Origin: Caryophanales bacterium UBA7476
GTDB lineage: Bacteria > Bacillota_I > Bacilli_A > RF39 > UBA660
Assembly (NCBI GenBank): GCA_002477275.1
Contig: DLOU01000023.1
Coordinates: 1-56,704, forward strand
Length of the DNA stretch: 56,704 bases
Reading direction: 5' to 3'
Within the stretch, counting starts at the first letter, position 1. Each line of letters starts with the position of its first letter. The notes below the pieces were generated by a model, which was given only the letters and a program-made list of their open reading frames with translations, searched no databases and was not told the origin of the DNA. The translations under genes were made by a program, and so were the position numbers. This document shows positions 27,275-35,690 of this stretch, one piece after another.

Positions 27275-27873
27275 AAAACATCATTCCTTTTAGTAACAGC
27301 TATTCCATCACCAATATTCTTAATATCAGTAATATAATCATTCTTATCTTCTAAAAATTTAATATAGTCTTTAATCTTTCTCGCGATACCCCTTATATTT
27401 TTACTTTCAATCTTGTCTTCATCCATGAATGTATAACCATGAAAATAAATATTATCTGTAATTATTGTACCACCTTTTTTTAGATTTTTTTCAAAATGAG
27501 TAAAAAAGTTAATATTTTGAGCTTTAGCAGCGTCAAAAAATATCAAATCAAACTTTCCTTCCATTTCAACATTTAATGCATCATTAAATAATAAAGATAT
27601 TCTATTTTCTAAACCAAATTTTTTAACATTATTAATTGCTTCTAAATATCTTTCTTCATCTCTTTCAATTGATACAACTTTTATCTTAGGATCAACTAAA
27701 GCCATACATATAGCAGAATAACCAATTGCTGTACCTATTTCAAGTATAGTTTTAACTTCATTATCTTTTACATAAGTAGTTAAATAATTTATACCTTCTT
27801 TTTGCATTATAGGGACTTTTTTTTCACTAGCATATTCTTCAATTTGTTTTAATAACTCACTATTATTTACCAT
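27271..27873 (-). CDS. trmR: tRNA 5-hydroxyuridine methyltransferase TrmR (YrrM type)
   Basis: 200 residues from ATG 27873; a TTG 6 nt upstream is an alternative. Class I SAM methyltransferase of the O-methyltransferase-3 family: ILEIGTAIGYSAICMALVDP (motif I), VVSIERDEERY (motif II), FDLIFFDAAKAQNINFF and GGTIITDNIYFHGY. In Bacillus the same gene (yrrM) methylates 5-hydroxyuridine to 5-methoxyuridine at tRNA wobble positions. The trhP1/trhP2 genes downstream support that role. It overlaps mltG by 7 nt. Confidence 0.9.
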   Translation of the reverse strand: MVNNSELLKQIEEYASEKKVPIMQKEGINYLTTYVKDNEVKTILEIGTAIGYSAICMALVDPKIKVVSIERDEERYLEAINNVKKFGLENRISLLFNDALNVEMEGKFDLIFFDAAKAQNINFFTHFEKNLKKGGTIITDNIYFHGYTFMDEDKIESKNIRGIARKIKDYIKFLEDKNDYITDIKNIGDGIAVTKRNDVL

Positions 27874-28937
27874 ATCCAATTTCCAGCCTCTTTTATTTCC
27901 TTCACAGTTCTAAGATGGTCTTCATTAGTTGTATTATAATAAATTTTTCCATTTTTGTCAGCAACAAAATATAAATATTTACTATCTGTAGGATTAAATG
28001 CGGCATCAATACTATCTTTTGATGGATTACATATAGGACCAATAGGAAGTTTTCCAGCCATAGAACTAGATCTAGTATTATAATAATTAGCTTTATTAAA
28101 CTCATCACTAGTTAAATCTTTATCCATACTTTTTTGTAGACCATAGTAAGTAGTAACATCACTACCTAAAGACATTTTTATTTTTAATCTATTTTCAAAT
28201 ACACCGACAATTAGTTTTCTATCATTACTATTTAATCCTTCTAACTCTGCCATAGAAGCAAGAGTTAAATATTCATGAACAGAATAACCACTACTATTAA
28301 TTTTACTTTTATAAGGTTGTAATACTTTATCAGTATGATCAAGAAGTACTCCTATTACTTCCTTAAATTCAATATCTTTATCAAACTCATAAGTATCAGG
28401 AGCTAAATATCCTTCTAATGCATAATAAATATTATCATCAAGGATATCACTATCTAAAAACCAATATTTTTCTATTAATCCTTCTAAGAATTTTTTATCA
28501 TTAATAGTCTCTATTGATTCATCATAATCAAATCCAAAATTATCACTCATAACTTTAACATAATCTTTAACAGTTTTTCCTTCTTTAAAAGTTATTTTTA
28601 TAACATTCTCATTATAAGAATTACCTTTACATAAAGTATCAACAACAGTCTCTAAATTCATACTTTTCTTTAAATCATAAGTAGATGCCTTAAGTGAATT
28701 ACAATCATTAAGTTTTAAGTATAATAAGAAAAAGTCTTTATTCTTAATAATATTTCTTTTTTCTAATAATTCACCAATATCACGAGAAGTCATTCCAGGC
28801 TCTATAGTAACTTCAATATCTGCGTCTGAATTCTTATCTACAGGCATTAAAAAATAAGTATATAAGAAACTCCCACCTATTAACATAAGTCCAAGTAATG
28901 TAATAATTATTATAGTAGCTTTTGTTTTCCTCTTCAT
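27867..28937 (-). CDS. mltG: Endolytic murein transglycosylase MltG (YceG-like)
   Basis: 356 residues from ATG 28937, which follows AAGGAG by 6 nt. One membrane segment (about 9-30) and an external LysM-like and YceG domain. Motifs: ALEGYLAPDTYEF, LASMAELEGLNSNDRKLIVG (catalytic Glu region), SDVTTYYGL, YNTRSSSMAGKLPIGPICNP and YLYFVADKNGKIYY. It cuts nascent glycan strands and sets their length. Bacillus synteny (yrrL). A strong hairpin lies between it and the DUF1292 gene. Confidence 0.95.
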   Translation of the reverse strand: MKRKTKATIIIITLLGLMLIGGSFLYTYFLMPVDKNSDADIEVTIEPGMTSRDIGELLEKRNIIKNKDFFLLYLKLNDCNSLKASTYDLKKSMNLETVVDTLCKGNSYNENVIKITFKEGKTVKDYVKVMSDNFGFDYDESIETINDKKFLEGLIEKYWFLDSDILDDNIYYALEGYLAPDTYEFDKDIEFKEVIGVLLDHTDKVLQPYKSKINSSGYSVHEYLTLASMAELEGLNSNDRKLIVGVFENRLKIKMSLGSDVTTYYGLQKSMDKDLTSDEFNKANYYNTRSSSMAGKLPIGPICNPSKDSIDAAFNPTDSKYLYFVADKNGKIYYNTTNEDHLRTVKEIKEAGNWIW

Positions 28938-28957
28938 TCTTAACTCCTTCCAGAACA

Positions 28958-28982
28958 AATAACGAGCTTACTGCTCGTTATT
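28958..28982 (-). promoter_or_regulatory. Strong hairpin between the DUF1292 gene and mltG
   Basis: Perfect 10-bp stem AATAACGAGC 28958-28967 with GCTCGTTATT 28973-28982, loop of 5 nt containing the upstream stop codon, followed on the minus strand by TTTGTTC. It is an intra-operon attenuator or an mRNA stability/processing element. Confidence 0.65.
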
Positions 28983-29258
28983 ATCTTTCTTTTCTCTTAT
29001 TTCTTGTTGAATAGTATCAAGTATTGTTTCAATAACTTTCCATTCTTTATCTGTTTTAATTTCACCTAATATCATCTCTTCACTTGAAGGATCATATGTA
29101 GATGCATATACTTGAATATTTCCATCATCATCATAAGTATTATCAGTATATGCAATATAACTTTTATTAGTTTCTTCACTATCGAAAGTAAAAAGAACAT
29201 CATATTTAGTTTCTTTTCCTTCAGCATTCATCATTGTAAAAGACTTTTCTTCCATCAT
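28968..29258 (-). CDS. DUF1292 family protein (YrzB type)
   Basis: 96 residues, acidic: MEEKSFTMMNAEGKETKYDVLFTFDSEETNKSYIAYTDNT fits DUF1292 proteins, which sit between ruvX and mltG in many Firmicutes. Function not established. Overlaps ruvX by 4 nt (ATGA). Confidence 0.88.
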   Translation of the reverse strand: MMEEKSFTMMNAEGKETKYDVLFTFDSEETNKSYIAYTDNTYDDDGNIQVYASTYDPSSEEMILGEIKTDKEWKVIETILDTIQQEIREKKDNNEQ

Positions 29259-29671
29259 CTATTCTCCTTATCTAAATAACTTTGTAATATTATACAAGCA
29301 GCAATCTTATCAACAACTTGTTTTCTTTTCTTTCGTGAGGTATCATTAGATATTAAAACATCATGAGCTTGCTTAGTTGTTAATCGCTCATCTTGCAAAT
29401 AAACTGGTATATCTAAAACTTTTTCTAATTTTTCTTTAAATTCAACACTAAGCTCTCCTTTAGGTCCTACAGAATTGTTCATATTCTTGGGATATCCTAA
29501 TACAATCGCATCTACTTTTTCAAGTAAAACTATTTCTTTTACATCATCAAGTAACCTATCATATTCTTCATTATGCCTTATAACAGAATAAGTTCTTGCA
29601 AACATACCACTTTTATCAGAAATACTAACCCCTAAAGTTCTACTTCCTAAATCAAGTCCCAAATATCTCAT
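29255..29671 (-). CDS. ruvX: YqgF/RuvX RNase H-fold nuclease (pre-16S rRNA nuclease / putative Holliday junction resolvase)
   Basis: 138 residues. MRYLGLDLGSRTLGVSISD carries the first catalytic Asp, VLGYPKNMNNSVGP the central motif, and QDERLTTKQA the second acidic motif; DKIAACIILQSYLD holds the last Asp. The family removes pre-16S rRNA ends and is also described as a resolvase. Overlaps ireB by 1 nt and DUF1292 by 4 nt. It ends with TGA, which shows that TGA is a stop codon in this organism. Confidence 0.95.
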   Translation of the reverse strand: MRYLGLDLGSRTLGVSISDKSGMFARTYSVIRHNEEYDRLLDDVKEIVLLEKVDAIVLGYPKNMNNSVGPKGELSVEFKEKLEKVLDIPVYLQDERLTTKQAHDVLISNDTSRKKRKQVVDKIAACIILQSYLDKENR

Positions 29672-29922
29672 TATTTTTGTTTTTCAAACTCCTTAAGTAA
29701 AACTTCTACTATTTCTGCTCTATCTAATTCTTGCATTTTTTTACGTGCACCTTTATGTGAAGAAATATATCCAAGATCACCACTAATTAAATAACCAACT
29801 ATTTGATTAGTAGAATTATAACCTCTCTCTTCTAAAGCATCAATAACTTCATTTAAAGATTTTCTAATCTTACTAACATTTAAATCATCTAAATAAAATA
29901 AATTAGTTTCTTCGTTATTCAT
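29671..29922 (-). CDS. ireB: IreB family regulatory protein (DUF965)
   Basis: 83 residues matching IreB closely: VIDALEERGYNSTNQIVGYLISGD and SSHKGARKKMQELDR. In Enterococcus IreB is a substrate of the PASTA kinase IreK and influences cephalosporin resistance. The N-terminal threonine region is short here (MNNEETNLF), so phospho-regulation may differ. First gene of the operon, with a promoter at 29951-29979. Confidence 0.94.
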   Translation of the reverse strand: MNNEETNLFYLDDLNVSKIRKSLNEVIDALEERGYNSTNQIVGYLISGDLGYISSHKGARKKMQELDRAEIVEVLLKEFEKQK

Positions 29923-29950
29923 AAAATCACCTCACAAATTTTATACTTTT

Positions 29951-29979
29951 ATAATACCATTATTTATCTCATTAAGCAA
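29951..29979 (-). promoter_or_regulatory. Promoter of the ireB-ruvX-DUF1292-mltG-trmR operon
   Basis: Minus strand TTGCTT (29979-29974), 17-nt spacer, TATTAT (29956-29951). Confidence 0.7.
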
Positions 29980-29984
29980 GTGAA

Positions 29985-30014
29985 GGAAAAAAAAGAATAA
30001 TACAAGATTATTCT
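29985..30014 (-). terminator. Terminator of the rhomboid gene
   Basis: Perfect 8-bp stem AGAATAAT 29994-30001 with ATTATTCT 30007-30014, followed on the minus strand by TTTTTTTTCC. Confidence 0.85.
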
Positions 30015-31176
30015 ATTTTGCAAGTACAAAAGCTACATATCCCAAAAATAATACAAATAATGCTGAAACTATTAATCCATTAACTCTTTCAAATGTAGAT
30101 GTTTTATACTTAACACCAAGTCCAATATTAATTAAAAGTCCACCAATAAGTCCACCTATATGAGCAAAATTATCTACTCCATCTATAAGGAATCCAAAAG
30201 ATAAATTAACTAAGATTACTGGTATTAAATTAGTTTTAATAACGTTTCCTAAATAAACTCTATAATGAAATCCAAAATATAAAAGTGCACCCATAATACC
30301 AAATATAGCACCACTAGCTCCAACACTAATTCCGTCTTTTAAAAATGCCATAGACATAAGTGAAGCTGTTATTGCACTAAAAAAGTAAACTATAGTAAAC
30401 TTAAATTTTCCAATAAAACTTTCTAACTGACTACCAAGTATAAAAAGTGCATACATATTACAAATCAAATGTATTATATTAGCATGCATAAAACTAGCAG
30501 TAATAATTCTATAGTATTCACCATTTCTAACATAAGGTCCATATAAGCAGAACTTAGAAAAGAAATTTAATTGATTACCATATATTATTGGAAAAACATA
30601 TAACAAAACATTAAGAACAACTAGTATATATGTAATAAGTGGATATTTAGGTTTAAATATATTTTCAGCTTTTTCACTATCTTCAATATTATGTTCATTA
30701 ATATCACTAGTTATCTTAGCAAATAACTCCATACCCTCTTCAGTATATTTAAGTTTATCTTTAATATCTGGAAAACTATCTTTTATAAATTTATTTTTCT
30801 TAATATCAGCCTCTTTTTCAGCTCTAACTGAACTAAGATTTTTATTTTCTTCAAAAACAATACTTTTATCTAAATTAAGAAAAATACTTAGAGTTTTAAC
30901 ATTAAAAGAAAAAGTTTTTTTCTTAATTTTTTTAATTATTCTTTTTGTCTTAAAAACATCAAATTTATATTGCTCATCATTCATTATTTTCTCAGTAACT
31001 ATTCTTATTACTTTATAATCTTCATCTAAATTCTCAAGCCATATTTCATTATCAGCACCTTGAATAATAATAGGATTATATTTTTTATCTATTATAAAGT
31101 AGTGAAGTAATTTCATGACAAGCATATTTTTTGAATCTAATATTTCATCACTTAAAGTAATTACTTTTTCTTCCAC
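30013..31176 (-). CDS. Rhomboid intramembrane serine protease (GluP/YqgP type)
   Basis: 387 residues. A soluble N-terminal domain of about 170 residues precedes a six-to-seven-helix rhomboid core. Key features: ASFMHANIIHLICNMYALFILG, the catalytic Ser motif VGASGAIFGIMGALLY and the catalytic His in FAHIGGLIGG. It cleaves membrane proteins within the bilayer; Bacillus YqgP also acts with FtsH on metal transporters. The start is GTG 31176 after AGGAGG. Own promoter and terminator. Confidence 0.93.
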   Translation of the reverse strand: MEEKVITLSDEILDSKNMLVMKLLHYFIIDKKYNPIIIQGADNEIWLENLDEDYKVIRIVTEKIMNDEQYKFDVFKTKRIIKKIKKKTFSFNVKTLSIFLNLDKSIVFEENKNLSSVRAEKEADIKKNKFIKDSFPDIKDKLKYTEEGMELFAKITSDINEHNIEDSEKAENIFKPKYPLITYILVVLNVLLYVFPIIYGNQLNFFSKFCLYGPYVRNGEYYRIITASFMHANIIHLICNMYALFILGSQLESFIGKFKFTIVYFFSAITASLMSMAFLKDGISVGASGAIFGIMGALLYFGFHYRVYLGNVIKTNLIPVILVNLSFGFLIDGVDNFAHIGGLIGGLLINIGLGVKYKTSTFERVNGLIVSALFVLFLGYVAFVLAK

Positions 31177-31199
31177 ACTATTCCTCCTAACTGACTATT

Positions 31200-31228
31200 A
31201 TTATAAATTAATACATACAAAATGTAAA
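31200..31228 (-). promoter_or_regulatory. Promoter of the rhomboid gene
   Basis: Minus strand TTTACA (31228-31223), 17-nt spacer, TATAAT (31205-31200). Confidence 0.7.
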
Positions 31229-31240
31229 ATTAAAAATAAT

Positions 31241-32125
31241 CTATTCTTCTATTTTGTCTAAAATGTCGTAAAATTCTTTTGGTGCTTCTTTTTCAAAATA
31301 TATTTCTTCTCCTGTAATTGGATGATTAAATCTGATACTTTTTGAATGAAGCATTTGTCCAAAAGAAGTAGATTTTTTTGTATTGTAAACTGGATCGTTA
31401 GTAATTGGATGGCCTATATAAGACATATGAACTCTTATTTGATGAGTACGACCAGTCTCAAGAACACATTCAAGTAGTGTGTTATTCTTATATCTTTTTA
31501 AAACCTGAAAATGAGTAACAGCTTCTTTACTATTTTGATCAGTTACTGCCATTTTTTCTCTTAAGTTTTTATCTCTTCCAATAGGAGCATCAATAGTTCC
31601 AGAATCAGGAGAAATTATTCCATCAACAAGTGCTAAGTAATGTCTTTCTACTTTCTTTTCTTTTATCATATTTGAAAGCATATCAAGTACTTCATCATTT
31701 TTAGCAACCAGCATTAAACCACTAGTATCTTTATCAAGTCTATGAACTATTCCAATTCTTATATTAGTAGTAGAATCAATATTAAAATAATGAAGAAGTG
31801 CATTAACTAATGTATCATCATAATGACCAGGAGCAGGATGAACAACCATACCACTAGCTTTATTAATAATCATTAAATACTCATCTTCATATACAATATC
31901 TAAAGCAATATCTTTAGCTTCTACTTTTATAGAAAAATCTAAATCAGAATCAACTTCAATCAAATCATCAATTGAAACTAAAAAACTAGCTTTTTCTATT
32001 TTACCATTAACAAGAACTTTATCTTGTTTAATAAGTTTTTGAACTTTACTTCTTGAAATATCTAAAGTATCACTTACATATTGATCAAGTCTAACGTTTT
32101 CTTTTTCCGCTACTATTTTTTCCAT
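31241..32125 (-). CDS. rluD: RluD-family 23S rRNA pseudouridine synthase
   Basis: 294 residues. N-terminal S4 RNA-binding domain (RLDQYVSDTLDISRSKVQKL) and the catalytic core with the HRLDKDTSGLMLVAKN motif (catalytic Asp), plus GRTHQIRVHMSYIGHPI. It converts uridines of 23S rRNA to pseudouridine; the exact sites cannot be told from sequence. The start lies 35 nt inside lspA, with AAGGAG in front, the usual lspA-rluD coupling of Bacilli. Confidence 0.93.
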   Translation of the reverse strand: MEKIVAEKENVRLDQYVSDTLDISRSKVQKLIKQDKVLVNGKIEKASFLVSIDDLIEVDSDLDFSIKVEAKDIALDIVYEDEYLMIINKASGMVVHPAPGHYDDTLVNALLHYFNIDSTTNIRIGIVHRLDKDTSGLMLVAKNDEVLDMLSNMIKEKKVERHYLALVDGIISPDSGTIDAPIGRDKNLREKMAVTDQNSKEAVTHFQVLKRYKNNTLLECVLETGRTHQIRVHMSYIGHPITNDPVYNTKKSTSFGQMLHSKSIRFNHPITGEEIYFEKEAPKEFYDILDKIEE

Positions 32126-32627
32126 GAACTTTCTCCTTTATTTCTTTATACTCATTTTCAATAGGACTATTTTCTCTTCCTTCCAATATTATATCTGTTA
32201 TAAAAAATATAGCTCCTAACACAATTAAAGTATCAGCAATATTAAATACTGGAAAATAATAATTAATAATCTTAAAAGATAAAAAATCTATAACATATCT
32301 ATAAATAATTCTATCAATTAAATTACCTATTATTCCACTAATAATAAAGCTATAACCTAATATATTAAATTTAGTATTTCTCTTATCATTTAAAATGGCT
32401 TTAATCATGAATATTAAAAATAATATACTTACTATTATTAGAAAAACTTGTTTTCCTTCTAACATAGACCAAGCTGCACCAGTATTTTTTAAGAATGTAA
32501 TTCTAAAAAAATTTCCAAGTACTTTAATAGTTTCCTCTTCTTTTAAATTAAAACTAATTATTAACTTACTAAGTCTATCTAAAATAATTCCAATAATTAC
32601 TATAATTAAAATCTTTCTATTCTTCAT
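32091..32627 (-). CDS. lspA: Lipoprotein signal peptidase (signal peptidase II)
   Basis: 178 residues with four membrane segments. Catalytic aspartates D105 in GNLIDR and D132 in FNIADT, and FLKNTGAAWSML, are all present. It removes signal peptides from prolipoproteins such as the two lipoproteins in this window. Follows dnaE by 8 nt and overlaps rluD by 35 nt. The C-terminal tail is longer and more charged than usual. Confidence 0.95.
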   Translation of the reverse strand: MKNRKILIIVIIGIILDRLSKLIISFNLKEEETIKVLGNFFRITFLKNTGAAWSMLEGKQVFLIIVSILFLIFMIKAILNDKRNTKFNILGYSFIISGIIGNLIDRIIYRYVIDFLSFKIINYYFPVFNIADTLIVLGAIFFITDIILEGRENSPIENEYKEIKEKVHGKNSSGKRKR

Positions 32628-32635
32628 AAAACTCC

Positions 32636-35569
32636 TTAATTCAATTTATTAATATTATTAACTATAATTTGTAAATCACTTAATCTCTTCTCAACTTTTC
32701 CACTAACTTCAATTATATCCCCTCTTGAAATATAATTATATGTATTATAAGTTTTAGGAAACATTATATATTCTAAAGTACTATCTTCATCACTACAAGT
32801 AATAAAAGACATATTTTCTCCTTTTTTAGTTTTAATAGTTCTAACTTTTTCAACTAAAACAATAGTAGTTATAATTTTATCAAAATATTTAGATACTTCT
32901 TTTAAGTTAATATAATCATTTCTTTTTGCTTTATATTTAGTAGATGGATGACTAGTTAAATAAAAACCAAATAATTCTTTTTCTTTTTGTAATAAAAAGT
33001 CTTTATCAAAATCTTCTACTTTTTCTATTTCTGGTTTCATAACAAGAGAAGGATCTAAATCTTTAGTAAGTTCACCATAATTAATTAATTCATCTAAACT
33101 ATTAATAAGTGTTTTTCTGTTATAACCAAACTCTTTAAATGAATTAGAATAAATTAATGATTCTATTGTACTCTTTGTTACACTAGAAATAATTAGTCTA
33201 CTAAACAAATCATAAATATCAGTAAACTTTCCTTCACTTCTTGACTCTATTATTTTAGTTGCCGCAACCATTCCAACTGATTTAATATTAGTAAATGGAT
33301 AATAAATCTTATTATTTTTAACTACATATCTAACATCACTAACATTTATATCAGGAAGAGCTATCTCTAGATTTTTACTTCTAGCTTCTTGAATATATTC
33401 TTTAGTTTTTACTTCACTACCAATAACATTAGTAAGCAAATTACTATAGAATATTTCTTTGTAATATACTTTAAAAAATGCAAGTTTATAAGCAATTAAA
33501 GAATATGCAACTGAGTGGGATCTGTTAAATCCATATCCAGCAAAATTAAGTATTAAATCAAATATTTTTTCACTAGTATTTTTATCTCTTCCAAGTGAAA
33601 GACTTTTTTCAATAAATTTATCTTTTTCACTTTTTAATAATTCAAACTTTTTCTTACTCATTGCTCTTCTTAAAATATCAGCTTCGCCTAATGAGTATCC
33701 TGCATAACTATTTGCCGCAAGCATTATTTGTTCCTGATAAATAAATATACCATAAGTATTTTTTAATATAGGCTCTAAAGTTGGATGAAGATAAGTTACT
33801 TTCTCTTCTCCATGTTTTCTTCTAATATACGTATCAATATTTACTGCAGGACCAGGTCTAAATAAAGCTATAGCCGCAAAAATATCTTCAAAAGAAGAAG
33901 GTTTTAATCTCTTAAGAAAACTCTTCATACCACTAGATTCAAATTGAAATATTCCTACTGTATCAGCATTCCTAAATATTTCAAGAACTTTATCATCACC
34001 TAAAGGTATATTATTAAAGTTAATTTCTTCACCAGTAAATTTTTTTATATCTTTAATAATATGCTCAATAATACTTAAATTTTTAAGACCTAAAAAATCC
34101 ATCTTAAGAAGTCCAAATTCTTCTAAGTATTCCATTGAATAACCAGATAAATACATAGAGTCATTTATAGTTAAAGGTATAACATCATCAAGTGGGACTT
34201 GGGACATAAGTATTCCAGCAGCATGTGAAGAAATATGTCTAGGAAATCCTTCTAATTTAACTGAAATTGAAAATAATTTTTTTAAAGCAACATCAGAATC
34301 AATCATATATTTAAAATTTGAATTCTTCTTATATATATCTGTTAACTTTTCATGAGAAAAGTTAGGAATTAATTTATTTAAAGAATCAAGTTTATATGTT
34401 GGAATATTAAGTGTTCTAGAAACATCTCTTAAAACCTGTTTAGCACTAAGGGTTCCAAAAGTAACTATTCCAGAAACATGTTTCTCTCCATATTTTTTTC
34501 TAACGTATTCTATAACATCTTCTCTTTCTTCATCAGGAAAGTCAGTATCTATATCTGGCATACCACGTCTCTCAGGATTTAAGAATCTTTCAAATAAAAG
34601 ATCATACTCTAAAGGATCAATTTCAGTTATTCCAAGAGAGTAAGCAACTAAACTACCAGCTGCACTACCTCTTCCAGGTCCAACTAAAATATTATTACTC
34701 TTCGCATATCTAATAAAATCATATACTACTAAAAAGTAATTTGAAAATCCCATCTTATCAATGATATTAAGTTCATAAGAAAGTCTTTCTTGATACTTCT
34801 TAGGAATTTCACCACCAAGACGTTTTTTAAGACCAGCTTTAGAAAGTTCAAATAAATAATTACCTGCACCTTCTTTCTTATACAAAGGAAGAAGAATTTT
34901 ACTCTTCGGAAATTCTAAATCACAAGAAGAAGCTATTTTAAAAGCATTAACTACTCCATCATTATTTGTATAATTAAATATTTCAGAATTAACTAATTCT
35001 TTATTTAAAACATCATAATCCATATTATCAAGAGTAGTTTTACCATCACGAATCAAATATAAATAATTTAAATATTTACTATCACCATTCTTTAAATATA
35101 AACACTCTCTAAAAAATACAATATTTGGAGTAATTAAAGAAGCATTCTTCATATCTACTTTATTATCATATCCAATATAAAGTTCAGAAAATATTTTATT
35201 AATCTCATCATAATGATCAATATATTTATAATCTATTACACAAATTAAATCACCACAAAACCTTTCTAGATCACTTTCTTTAAGAAGGTTTTCATTCTGT
35301 ATCGTGCATAGTTTAATCATATTCTTATAGCCATCATAATTTTTTGAATAAATATGTATTTTATAATTTTCTATTTTTAGTTCCAAACCTATAACAGGTT
35401 TTATTCCTTTATCTTTACACTTCTTATAAAATTCCATAACTCCATACATATTATCATCACATAAAACACATATGTCTTCACCTTGACTAATTGTAAAATC
35501 AATTATGTCATCCATTTTTAGCATACTTGAAAGAAGTGAATAATTACTTTTAACATTTAAATTAATCAT
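32636..35569 (-). CDS. dnaE: DNA polymerase III alpha subunit, DnaE type
   Basis: 977 residues from ATG 35569 (AAGGAG 7 nt before; an upstream alternative ignores this site). Replicative polymerase: GPGRGSAAGSLVAYSLG, the catalytic PDIDTDFPDEER, GIFQFESSGMK, FAGYGFNRSHSVAYSLIAYK, a helix-hairpin-helix part and a C-terminal OB fold. The N-terminal PHP domain is degenerate: where active members have His-rich motifs, this one has NVKSNYSLLSS and LCDDNMYG. The usual tau-binding C-terminal region is missing, so the protein is shorter than the normal 1100-plus residues. First gene of dnaE-lspA-rluD. Confidence 0.96.
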   Translation of the reverse strand: MINLNVKSNYSLLSSMLKMDDIIDFTISQGEDICVLCDDNMYGVMEFYKKCKDKGIKPVIGLELKIENYKIHIYSKNYDGYKNMIKLCTIQNENLLKESDLERFCGDLICVIDYKYIDHYDEINKIFSELYIGYDNKVDMKNASLITPNIVFFRECLYLKNGDSKYLNYLYLIRDGKTTLDNMDYDVLNKELVNSEIFNYTNNDGVVNAFKIASSCDLEFPKSKILLPLYKKEGAGNYLFELSKAGLKKRLGGEIPKKYQERLSYELNIIDKMGFSNYFLVVYDFIRYAKSNNILVGPGRGSAAGSLVAYSLGITEIDPLEYDLLFERFLNPERRGMPDIDTDFPDEEREDVIEYVRKKYGEKHVSGIVTFGTLSAKQVLRDVSRTLNIPTYKLDSLNKLIPNFSHEKLTDIYKKNSNFKYMIDSDVALKKLFSISVKLEGFPRHISSHAAGILMSQVPLDDVIPLTINDSMYLSGYSMEYLEEFGLLKMDFLGLKNLSIIEHIIKDIKKFTGEEINFNNIPLGDDKVLEIFRNADTVGIFQFESSGMKSFLKRLKPSSFEDIFAAIALFRPGPAVNIDTYIRRKHGEEKVTYLHPTLEPILKNTYGIFIYQEQIMLAANSYAGYSLGEADILRRAMSKKKFELLKSEKDKFIEKSLSLGRDKNTSEKIFDLILNFAGYGFNRSHSVAYSLIAYKLAFFKVYYKEIFYSNLLTNVIGSEVKTKEYIQEARSKNLEIALPDINVSDVRYVVKNNKIYYPFTNIKSVGMVAATKIIESRSEGKFTDIYDLFSRLIISSVTKSTIESLIYSNSFKEFGYNRKTLINSLDELINYGELTKDLDPSLVMKPEIEKVEDFDKDFLLQKEKELFGFYLTSHPSTKYKAKRNDYINLKEVSKYFDKIITTIVLVEKVRTIKTKKGENMSFITCSDEDSTLEYIMFPKTYNTYNYISRGDIIEVSGKVEKRLSDLQIIVNNINKLN

Positions 35570-35593
35570 AATATCTCTCCTTTCATTAATCAT

Positions 35594-35622
35594 ATTTTAC
35601 CATAAAGTATTTAATATTTAAA
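35594..35622 (-). promoter_or_regulatory. Possible promoter of dnaE-lspA-rluD
   Basis: Minus strand TTTAAA (35622-35617), 17-nt spacer, TAAAAT (35599-35594). A modest match, upstream of the dnaE ribosome-binding site. Confidence 0.5.
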
Positions 35623-35654
35623 CATTATTTCGTAGGCACCATACTATATTATAA

Positions 35655-35686
35655 AGAAAAAATTAGGAGTATTTCATCCTAATTTT
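35655..35686 (-). terminator. Terminator of the LtaS-LCP operon
   Basis: 10-bp stem AAAATTAGGA 35659-35668 with TCCTAATTTT 35677-35686, followed on the minus strand by TTTC and more T residues. Confidence 0.85.
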
Positions 35687-35690
35687 ATTT

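Noticed and set aside
29255..29258. Mollicute code (TGA = Trp)
   Set aside because: ruvX ends in TGA with no sense reading beyond it that fits the family, and Trp is always TGG in the genes I checked.
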